From Saprospiraceae bacterium (GTDB lineage: Bacteria; Bacteroidota; Bacteroidia; Chitinophagales; Saprospiraceae): a stretch of 64,000 nucleotides of DNA. This document shows positions 57,422 to 64,000 of the stretch, piece after piece (the stretch's first letter is position 1; every line of letters begins with the position of its first letter). The stretch lies in contig JADJWN010000009.1 of assembly GCA_016716335.1 (NCBI GenBank), positions 62,001 to 126,000 of the forward strand, given 5' to 3'. Position numbers and translations under genes: made by a program. Under the pieces are notes generated by a model, which did not search any database, was not told the DNA's origin, and saw only the letters and a list, made by a program, of their open reading frames with translations.

Positions 57422-57836
57422 CCTTGCCAGAAACCTCCACCAGATAGCTTACTTCCTAAGCCACCTGATGCTGCACTACCCGCTATCATGGCAGGATCAC
57501 CGAATTTCAGTGCCTGCATACCGGAGCCCTCCAAAGATGATATACTTCCACTCGCGGCTCCCTGCCGGACGTTGCCGCCCTGCAGATGGCTGAAAGTCCC
57601 TGAAGCCATAGAATGTGCCCCAGCCTGGCCAAATTCTTTCAGCGCTTTCCCCACAGGGCCAAGCATCTCCTATACCAAAGGTGACAGCCCCACTTGCAGC
57701 GCTCTACAGTCCGGCAGAAAAGCCATTAGACCAGAAGTTTTCGCCATTGTCGAGATTTCTTATACCATTAGTAGCCACTCCAGTGGCAAATGCGATGCCT
57801 ACTACGGCTAGGAATGGTAAATCTCCATCTGGATCT
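57422..57836 (-). pseudogene. orphan RHS C-terminal cassette remnant
   Basis: This ~415-bp stretch matches the RHS gene at about 59156-59572. It begins at the codons for DPDGDLPFLAV, the core/tip junction motif of RHS proteins, and runs through the Gly/Ala/Ser-rich linker to GGGFWQG. There is no upstream RHS core, the fixed Trp in SAGLW is now TAG, and a small deletion near GIGEAFGP shifts the frame. The ~85 bp nearest the junction differ from the main copy mostly at synonymous sites (roughly 75% identity), while the next ~330 bp are nearly identical. It is a displaced and decayed RHS tip. Confidence 0.85.
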
Positions 57837-57965
57837 AATCATATTTCAATAATTCTTGTCTAAATACTTTTATCAAGATGTGCTTTATTCGAGATGAATC
57901 TCTTTTTTTATTAACGCATTTATGCTGCACCTTATTGAGGAAGTATCAAGTAGTTTAAAAAATAG

Positions 57966-58009
57966 CCTATCTGCTCAGCTTTTTTAGTACAATTGGCTAA
58001 GCAGATAGG
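57966..58009. repeat. 14-bp inverted repeat (hairpin)
   Basis: CCTATCTGCTCAGC (57966-57979) and GCTAAGCAGATAGG (57996-58009) pair with one mismatch around a 16-nt loop. It could be a terminator remnant or a small REP-like element beside the RHS remnant. Confidence 0.65.
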
Positions 58010-58018
58010 ATAATAGGG

Positions 58019-58041
58019 AATTGAAGTTTCCAACTTCAATT
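58019..58041. repeat. perfect 10-bp inverted repeat
   Basis: AATTGAAGTT and AACTTCAATT flank a TCC loop. It follows the previous hairpin by 9 bp; such GAAGTT/AACTTC hairpins occur as dispersed repeats in Bacteroidota genomes. Confidence 0.65.
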
Positions 58042-58077
58042 AGCTCTTCATAGAGTGGAAAACTTAGGACAACGGGG

Positions 58078-58161
58078 CTACGATATTTTTGATGATGTCC
58101 TTTTGGTGGATATTATTGACCTTGGGCACAGAAAAGATATTTATGAATAAAAGCAAAAGCC
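58078..58161 (+). pseudogene. relE 3'-end fragment (second copy)
   Basis: This contains only the last 23 codons of a RelE-like toxin (DIFDDVLLVDIIDLGHRKDIYE, stop at 58148-58150) and ~11 bp beyond. The sequence differs from the first copy at several third positions, so it stems from a second, related toxin gene and not from a very recent duplication. No antitoxin or 5' part remains. Confidence 0.78.
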
Positions 58162-58192
58162 CGACACTAAATAGGGCTTGGGGCTTGTAATT

Positions 58193-58594
58193 TTAAAGTC
58201 GGGATATATCAAGTCGGGATATTACAAAGTACACATAACTCCCTATCGTTCTTTCGTCATTAATCCAATCTCCAAAAGAAAGAGTAACAGCACCGCAATC
58301 AATTAATACAGGGTGAATATTTTTTAATTGACCATAACAGTAATAATTACATCTATTTTTCTCTGATGGCATTATATCTCTTTTCTGCTCCTTATTCTCA
58401 TCCCAAAATGCGGGCTCGGATGTTTCTTCTTCAATGAAACTAAAACAAACTTCAGCTAATTCTCCTTCCTTAAAATTGCATGGATGACAAAAAGCCCAAA
58501 GCTGCTTTCCATTTATTTCAAATAAAACTTCCGCTTCTGGATTCTCCTTATCAAGCCAATCAATCTGCTTTATGCTAACTTTATATCTTTCCAT
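58193..58594 (-). CDS. candidate immunity protein for the RHS toxin
   Basis: This 133-residue acidic, cytoplasmic-type protein (no signal, no membrane segment) has mixed strands and several Cys (FCHPCNF, YYCYGQL, IDCGAV). It resembles no enzyme I recognise. Its ATG lies only 6 bp after the RHS stop codon on the same strand, the typical place of the immunity gene in polymorphic toxin loci. The C-terminus ends in a 15-bp tandem repeat coding ISRLDISRL, which suggests a recent slippage at the 3' end. Immunity function is inferred from position, size and acidity only. Confidence 0.68.
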   Translation of the reverse strand: MERYKVSIKQIDWLDKENPEAEVLFEINGKQLWAFCHPCNFKEGELAEVCFSFIEEETSEPAFWDENKEQKRDIMPSEKNRCNYYCYGQLKNIHPVLIDCGAVTLSFGDWINDERTIGSYVYFVISRLDISRL

Positions 58595-58600
58595 ATTATT

Positions 58601-60490
58601 TTACTTTAAGCCAAGCTGTGTGGCAGTTTTAATATGGAAAGTTGATATAGTTGAGCCTCCGTTTTTCATCCCAACAAAACCAAACAAAGATTCTCCCTTC
58701 GCTGCATTACCCATGTAATGGTAATAACCGTTAAGCTTGGAACTGTAAGTTCCATTTTGAATTATCCAATTAGCATCATCAACATAGTTCTTAAGATTGT
58801 AAGCTGATTTACCCGTGACCTTCATTATTTGGTCTGCGTGCTTACCAAAATGTACTACTGCTTCATCTCCGCCAAATTTCAAAAAGTTAGCTCCCCCCTT
58901 AGCGGCTCTTGCCAGCCATGTTGCTCTTATCGTTGAAACTAATCTTCCACCCAGATACAAAACTCCTTCTCCAGCATATAAAGACCCAATAAAAGCTAAC
59001 ATTTCTAAGTTGCCCTTAATAAACTCGTGCCTCTCCTCGGGACTCATTTTAGCCATGGCTTTAGTCATTGCAGCCATCCTCTTGTCCGGCCCAGGATCTC
59101 CGCCAAAAGCATGCTCCATCGCATGATTAAAAGCCCCAATGGCCAAACCCGTTCCAAATCCTTGCCAGAAACCTCCACCAGATAGCTTACTTCCTAAGCC
59201 ACCTAATGCTGCACTACCCGCTATCATGGCAGGATCACCGAATTTCAGTGCCTGCATACCGGAGCCACCCAAAGATGATATACCTCCACTCGTCGCTCCA
59301 TGCCAGAAGTTGCCGCCTTGCAGATGGCTGAAAGTCCCTGAAGCCAGAGAATGTGCCCCAGCCCGGCCAAATTCTTTCAGCGCTTTCCCCACAGGGCCAA
59401 ATGCCTCTCCTATACCAAAGGTGACAGCCCCACTTGCAGCGCTCCACAGTCCGGCAGAAAAGCCATTAGACCAGAAGTTTTCGCCATTGTTTAAATTGTT
59501 GATACCATTTGTGGTGACACCGGTAGCAAAAGCAATACCTATTACTGCCAGGAATGGCAGATCGCCATCAGGATCCGTCAATGATACAGGATTATTTCCC
59601 ATGGCACAATACGGATACATCCCAATCACCTGCTCCGCTTTAGGGTCCACCTGCATCCATACTCCCAATACCGGGTCCAGGCCTCTGTACAACGCAAAGT
59701 CTAAATTAAAACTTTCTGCTCTTTCTATACCGTTAAACTTATAATTGTATGTAGCGGTACCGCCGACTTTAGGAAATCCTCCGTACTCCATGCCATAAGC
59801 GTAGTAATGGTCTTCGTCTATTACAGTGGCTGTACCTCCATTATCGTAATATACCACTTTGGTATTTCCCAAATGATCCTTGATAACGTACTCCATACGA
59901 TACAAAGTACCGTTTTTCTGCAGTCTGCCCTGACTATGATTGATTTGGCTTACTTCGTTGTTTACCAGTTCTGCTCCACCTATGTAGTCCCGTGTTTCAT
60001 TAAGGGTACTACCCACTCCAAAAGTCTTGCGGCATAGTAAATTGCCATCAGCATCATAAGTCATTTCCAGTTTACTTCCGTTAGACCTCTGTATTAAGGT
60101 GGGCAGATGCAGGTGATTGTATGTAATACCGGATACGGAGCGATGAAGATCTGAAGTTACATTACCACAGGCATCATAAGTAAAGGCGGTGCCGGTGATA
60201 TTATTCTGGTTATGTCCCTGTGCACTGTTATTACTGGTATTGGCATCCTGTACCCGCAGCATCCGCAGATTATCTGCTGCATAAATGTATGTCAGATTAT
60301 CAATCTGATAACTGCTTTGATTATTCAGCGTATGACCATTTCGCAGTACAGTATTTATTCTGCCATTGGGATGGTAAGCGAAGTCTTCGTTGTATTTACC
60401 ATTGGATACAAAAGTGCTTCCGTTGTGCTCATAATAGATGGATTTGGTCAATTGACCATAATCATCATACCTGTATTCATTCAGTCTTGT
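58601..60490 (-). CDS. RHS protein, C-terminal part with core/tip junction and candidate toxin tip
   Basis: This is the same frame as the RHS part upstream, separated only by one TAG (60491-60493). It continues with YD-type repeats (RYDDYGQLTK, FAYHPNGRINTV, FTYDACGNVTSD, TYDADGNLLCRK), then the RHS-associated core (YYDNGGTATVIDEDHYYAYGMEYGG, LDFALYRGLDPVLGVWMQVDPKAE, NPVSLTDPDGD). A Gly-rich linker follows, then a variable tip. The last ~85 residues contain EAVVHFGKHADQI, YNLKNYVDDANWIIQNG, GYYHYMG and a final STFHIKT, a His/Lys/Thr pattern like BECR-fold RNase toxins (colicin D-like), but not proven. A separate start (TTG at 60451) is unlikely to be natural. The immunity candidate follows 6 bp later. 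Confidence 0.82.
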   Translation of the reverse strand, partial: TRLNEYRYDDYGQLTKSIYYEHNGSTFVSNGKYNEDFAYHPNGRINTVLRNGHTLNNQSSYQIDNLTYIYAADNLRMLRVQDANTSNNSAQGHNQNNITGTAFTYDACGNVTSDLHRSVSGITYNHLHLPTLIQRSNGSKLEMTYDADGNLLCRKTFGVGSTLNETRDYIGGAELVNNEVSQINHSQGRLQKNGTLYRMEYVIKDHLGNTKVVYYDNGGTATVIDEDHYYAYGMEYGGFPKVGGTATYNYKFNGIERAESFNLDFALYRGLDPVLGVWMQVDPKAEQVIGMYPYCAMGNNPVSLTDPDGDLPFLAVIGIAFATGVTTNGINNLNNGENFWSNGFSAGLWSAASGAVTFGIGEAFGPVGKALKEFGRAGAHSLASGTFSHLQGGNFWHGATSGGISSLGGSGMQALKFGDPAMIAGSAALGGLGSKLSGGGFWQGFGTGLAIGAFNHAMEHAFGGDPGPDKRMAAMTKAMAKMSPEERHEFIKGNLEMLAFIGSLYAGEGVLYLGGRLVSTIRATWLARAAKGGANFLKFGGDEAVVHFGKHADQIMKVTGKSAYNLKNYVDDANWIIQNGTYSSKLNGYYHYMGNAAKGESLFGFVGMKNGGSTISTFHIKTATQLGLK

Positions 60491-63400
60491 CTACCCGTTT
60501 TTCACCTTGTATTTTATATTGCTGATTTCACCGTTTTTTCTTAACGAAGCAGTGCCCCCCATTATTGGAGCATCGTAATATAATTGATAATGAAAAATAT
60601 CTGTGCCGGTTAGCGTTTCTTCATTAAGTCTTTCCAATAAGCCATTTGATTTATAATAATAATCCAAAGTCTGTATATTACCTCCCTGTACATTTTGTGT
60701 GACCTGGCTCAAATGGTTGTAAGAGTAATTGGCTATCTGTTGATTTCCGCTATTACTTCCAAAAACATAACTGAAGCTTTCTGTTTTCAACCTGTGCATG
60801 TAATCAAATGTGTTAGTAGTAGTGTAATCAATTGTGAGCGTACCGCTTGGTTTATTCAGTATTTTGAGAAAAAGCTGATTACTGACCTGATCATAACCAT
60901 TAGTTAGCGTATCACTTAATGTGATGGATTGCCCCATTGGATAGGACATGATATCAGCAGTATTTTTATGATTGGTAGATGCTATTTTCCAAAGTCTCCC
61001 TCTGTTGTCATATATTATTTGGCTTTTTATCATCGCAGTACTGCCTAACACTCTTACTCTTTTCCATTTTAATTTGCCTTTTTCTATGCCTGCAGTACCA
61101 TAGCTGAACTCTTTAAGAAGATTGCCTGTATTGGTAGGTGACTCCATGTTTGCAGGCAAATTGGTTCGTAAGGATACTTTAATTATTTGTCCATCAGTGT
61201 TGTACTCGTAAGTGGTATATTGGTCTTTGGCATCTTTCTCCACTGCCAAAAGATCTTTGTTATTATACCAATAATTTGTCCATCCTTTCGATGGTATTTT
61301 CTTGCCTGACATCCTGTCTCTCAAATCATATGTGTATTCATAAATCTGAGCCGTAGCATTCTCCTGAACACCCGGTGGAATAACTTTAACCGGGCGATTT
61401 TTATTATCATACTTTGTGTAAGTATCTTTACGTTTGCCACCCGTGGGAGAATCTGCAGCATCTGTTTGTCTGCTGCACACCAACCTGCCTGAAAAATCAG
61501 TAAATCTGATAACTTTATTTCCATTACCATCTATCACTGTTTCTTTAAAAAGAACATCGGCAGGATAATTATTAAACAATCCCGTGGATGGATTTACATT
61601 ATGGGGGTTTTTAACATTATCGTTTGCTACATTCATAGCGTACTCATATTTTGTACCATACCAGTCAGGAGGGATAACTTCCTTAATCCTTGACAATGGA
61701 GAAGCTTCATATTTTGTCTCTGTGAATTTGGTGCCGGAAGGTAATGGAATTAGGTTGCCGTTATTACTTGAACCTGTAAACGGCAGATATTCCTTGATTT
61801 TTCTACCATGTGAATCATATTCTATAAAATCTGCTATGTCCGGACCAACGGACTGATATCTTTGTAATGTCTGGATCAATCTGCCATGATTGTTAAAAAA
61901 CTGTCTGGTTTCTCTTGTTGTCATACCATTGACTGCTGTAGGTGTAATGACTTTTGTTACAATGATATTATAAAATGGACTTACATTAGAAAAGAAATAG
62001 TCGTATTCTATTCTGTTATTGGAGGGTTGCTCAGTTTGTTTTTTAAGTCGCCCCAATTTATCGTATTCATAGTCATAATAAGTGCCGTCTGCATTGGTAA
62101 TACGTTGAGTGAGGTACGAATTGCCATAATAGGTTGTACTTTTAGTAAAACCATTTGATGTGGTGCTTGCTAATCGCTTCCTGTTGTATGTATAGCTCAC
62201 CTGAGGCCAGTTAGCCTTCTGATCAAGCGATACAAGACCTTCAGAATTGTATGCGTGATAATAATGTGTTGGATATTCTGCTCCAAATGTTGTACTATTC
62301 CCGTCACATTCATTTCTGTAGATTGTGGATGGACGTACAATATTGGATGGATTAGTATGACCACTATTACTGACCCATGTACCTGAAGAGCTGTAGTATG
62401 AATAATCTGTTCTTGATTTTTGAATAATTTTACCATTATAATACTCTTCTGTGCTGAATGGTATCTTTATGTTTTTGGCCAGTAATGAATTTTTTACATT
62501 ATTATCAGCCCAAAAATCGGTAGTATATAATGTAGAGATTAAAGACTCATTGCCCGAAGATTGTGTTTTTATGATACTAGGCTGTATAGTGTTGGCATGA
62601 TTATATTCATAAGATGTTATGGAAGTTATCTTTCCATATACATAACTCGTTTTGGTAAGAGGTCTTACTAAAAACTGTTGATACCGGTATCTTATTCCCC
62701 AATAATCACAATTCCCACCAAAAAAGTTACACCCTGTTTTAGCCAAAAATCTGTTATTAGATACGCCATAGTCAAATAAATCTACCCGGTATGTGAAGAC
62801 ATCCTTTGAAATTTCTGTATTTGCATTATCAAATACGGTTTTACTCTCCAGGTTTCCTATACCCTGAATTAATAAATCACACACATTTCTTTTACTACTC
62901 AGTATTTCTTTTGTAAATGTAGTCTTAAACTTAGAAACGGTTTTCCCCAGCCCTGCTTTTGAAACTGTCACTTCGCCATACCCTACATGAGAGCCTGACA
63001 TATAGTTTAAATTTATGGTCTGAGAATGAGCCGTTATCCACCTCTGAGGAAATTTTTCATGGTAATTTGGTTCGTTATACAACATACCATTGGCATAAGA
63101 ATAGTTGGTAATTTCTCCACCTTCATTGACTGTCTTTATTCTTACACCACCTACCACCTCATTATTTGGTGTTAGGTATGTATAATTTAATTGAGCAGAA
63201 ACATTAACACCTGTAAGCTGGACATAGTAAGTGCTGCCACTCTGGAAGAAAGGCGCTCCATTGTTATCCAATAAATCAGCCAGTTTAAAGGAAGTATAGG
63301 TTTGACCTCCAACGGAATAAGCATTCCAGCTCCGGGTAATCTGTACACTATTGCCTAGCGTAAATTTATAAAATGTTAGCGTAACACTACTGTTATAATT

Positions 63401-64000
63401 TCCATATACAGCATTGACACCTACTGTGCCATCCACCTGAGTAGTGGTGTTGTAATTCATCATAATCCAGTTCTGGCTGGTGGCAGGGTAGGTACACGAC
63501 CCTGATACATTGCATATACTTACAGAACCCGCATTAACTGTGGTCGGACTTACTGCTATACGGTGTGCTTCATATGTAAAACTCGTGACTTTACCGTTAA
63601 TATCTTTTACAGAAGTCAGTATACCATCTTTAACTCTGGTAGTATCAATACTTCTGTTAGCCCCTCCTCCAAATTGTGTAGGAATCATATTATCAGCAGG
63701 ATTATTGCTATGCTGATTTCTGAATCCCCAATGATCAATTCCTGTCCAGTTTTGTGCTACTGAATTTCCGGGATTCCAATAATAAAACTCTATTGCTGGT
63801 TCTTCAATAGTATTGTCGCAAGATTTTTTCTGAATAGTATTTAATCTAATTTGTTTCGCATTAGAACCTGAAGCTCCATTATAGTCAGATGATAACTGAT
63901 AATAATAACACAAATCAGAATTTTTATAAAACACTTTGTCTAATTTACCCTGAACACCATTTGCACCGACAGATGTGAGGTCGTATCTATCAACATAGTT
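60491..64000 (-). CDS. RHS/YD-repeat protein, main part (5' end outside window)
   Basis: The frame is open to the window's right edge. More than 1160 residues are visible before a TAG at 60491-60493. After an N-terminal beta-rich region (ending near SFTYEAHRI) and an all-beta middle, the second half is made of YD repeats (YEYDKLGRLKKQTEQ, IEYDSHGRKIKEY, TKYDNKNRPVKVI, YEYTYDLRDRMSGKK, TYEYNTDGQIIKV). These wind into the large RHS shell that houses a toxin. The protein is surface-delivered in other bacteria; no secretion signal can be judged because the start is missing. The amber codon interrupts the frame between KYKVKNG and TRLNEYRYDDYGQL, where the family expects a normal residue. Confidence 0.88.
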   Translation of the reverse strand, partial: NYVDRYDLTSVGANGVQGKLDKVFYKNSDLCYYYQLSSDYNGASGSNAKQIRLNTIQKKSCDNTIEEPAIEFYYWNPGNSVAQNWTGIDHWGFRNQHSNNPADNMIPTQFGGGANRSIDTTRVKDGILTSVKDINGKVTSFTYEAHRIAVSPTTVNAGSVSICNVSGSCTYPATSQNWIMMNYNTTTQVDGTVGVNAVYGNYNSSVTLTFYKFTLGNSVQITRSWNAYSVGGQTYTSFKLADLLDNNGAPFFQSGSTYYVQLTGVNVSAQLNYTYLTPNNEVVGGVRIKTVNEGGEITNYSYANGMLYNEPNYHEKFPQRWITAHSQTINLNYMSGSHVGYGEVTVSKAGLGKTVSKFKTTFTKEILSSKRNVCDLLIQGIGNLESKTVFDNANTEISKDVFTYRVDLFDYGVSNNRFLAKTGCNFFGGNCDYWGIRYRYQQFLVRPLTKTSYVYGKITSITSYEYNHANTIQPSIIKTQSSGNESLISTLYTTDFWADNNVKNSLLAKNIKIPFSTEEYYNGKIIQKSRTDYSYYSSSGTWVSNSGHTNPSNIVRPSTIYRNECDGNSTTFGAEYPTHYYHAYNSEGLVSLDQKANWPQVSYTYNRKRLASTTSNGFTKSTTYYGNSYLTQRITNADGTYYDYEYDKLGRLKKQTEQPSNNRIEYDYFFSNVSPFYNIIVTKVITPTAVNGMTTRETRQFFNNHGRLIQTLQRYQSVGPDIADFIEYDSHGRKIKEYLPFTGSSNNGNLIPLPSGTKFTETKYEASPLSRIKEVIPPDWYGTKYEYAMNVANDNVKNPHNVNPSTGLFNNYPADVLFKETVIDGNGNKVIRFTDFSGRLVCSRQTDAADSPTGGKRKDTYTKYDNKNRPVKVIPPGVQENATAQIYEYTYDLRDRMSGKKIPSKGWTNYWYNNKDLLAVEKDAKDQYTTYEYNTDGQIIKVSLRTNLPANMESPTNTGNLLKEFSYGTAGIEKGKLKWKRVRVLGSTAMIKSQIIYDNRGRLWKIASTNHKNTADIMSYPMGQSITLSDTLTNGYDQVSNQLFLKILNKPSGTLTIDYTTTNTFDYMHRLKTESFSYVFGSNSGNQQIANYSYNHLSQVTQNVQGGNIQTLDYYYKSNGLLERLNEETLTGTDIFHYQLYYDAPIMGGTASLRKNGEISNIKYKVKNG

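Noticed and set aside
60451..60493. The RHS C-terminal part as an independent gene starting at TTG 60451
   Set aside because: The frame continues unbroken upstream to the TAG with typical YD-repeat sequence (RLNEYRYDDYGQL), so the start would be artificial. A nonsense codon is the simpler view.
57178..60493. Recoding of TAG as sense codon in this organism
   Set aside because: TAG ends well-behaved genes in the same window (thiolase at 22279, rsgA at 30986), and the other TAG inside RHS sequence lies in a pseudogene that is also frameshifted.
1..64000. tRNA, rRNA, riboswitch or CRISPR
   Set aside because: I scanned gaps for tRNA T-loop patterns, rRNA signatures and regularly spaced repeats and saw none. 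A covariance-model search would be needed to exclude small RNAs.

Overview
The window looks like a chromosomal segment of a free-living member of the Bacteroidota, most likely a Saprospiraceae-like chitinophagal lineage. The signs are two secreted proteins with PKD, HYR or dockerin-like modules and type IX secretion (T9SS) C-terminal tails, GSCFA, DUF4153 and PorT-like barrel families, a GGGPS/PcrB-type synthase, and several TAnnTTTG-type promoter boxes. No tRNA, rRNA, CRISPR array, phage or complete insertion sequence was recognised.

Positions 1-16.9 kb are ordinary housekeeping and envelope genes: GSCFA protein end, folB, a glutaryl-CoA-type dehydrogenase, a CHAD protein, a rhodanese lipoprotein beside a YeiH-type exporter, a glycosyltransferase, a DUF4153 membrane protein, trmB, an outer-membrane barrel, smpB, an alpha/beta hydrolase with an LTA-synthase-like membrane phosphotransferase, DUF2853, hutI, and a four-module PKD protein. 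From 16.9 to 31 kb come a phospholipase D lipoprotein, a beta-oxidation pair (dehydrogenase/hydratase fusion plus thiolase), a 1226-residue lipoprotein joining cytochrome c, PA14, sorbosone-dehydrogenase-like and DUF1080 domains, an acyl-ACP thioesterase, radA, a DCC protein, a GGGPS-like synthase and rsgA. From 31 to 43 kb are a secreted barrel, a split conserved protein, a GH13 amylase lipoprotein, a fatty acid hydroxylase, and a minus-strand run combining a diheme cytochrome, a beta-helix lipoprotein and three tryptophan/kynurenine catabolism genes (2-aminomuconate branch), then scpA and a PAP2-like protein. From 43 to 56 kb are purL, a large HYR/dockerin T9SS protein, a DNA ligase with its MBL-fold exonuclease partner, panC and xerD.

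The accessory region is 56.1-64 kb. It holds a broken RelE-type toxin-antitoxin locus, a decayed orphan RHS C-terminal cassette that starts exactly at the RHS core/tip junction, a second relE scrap, and an RHS polymorphic toxin gene running off the window end, with a candidate RNase-like tip and an immediately downstream immunity-gene candidate. The RHS gene carries one in-frame amber stop.

Eight single-base frameshifts break five otherwise well-conserved genes, nearly all in short homopolymers and seven of the eight being losses of one base. This pattern suggests assembly or read error more than real gene decay. The genes are described here over their full reconstructed spans.
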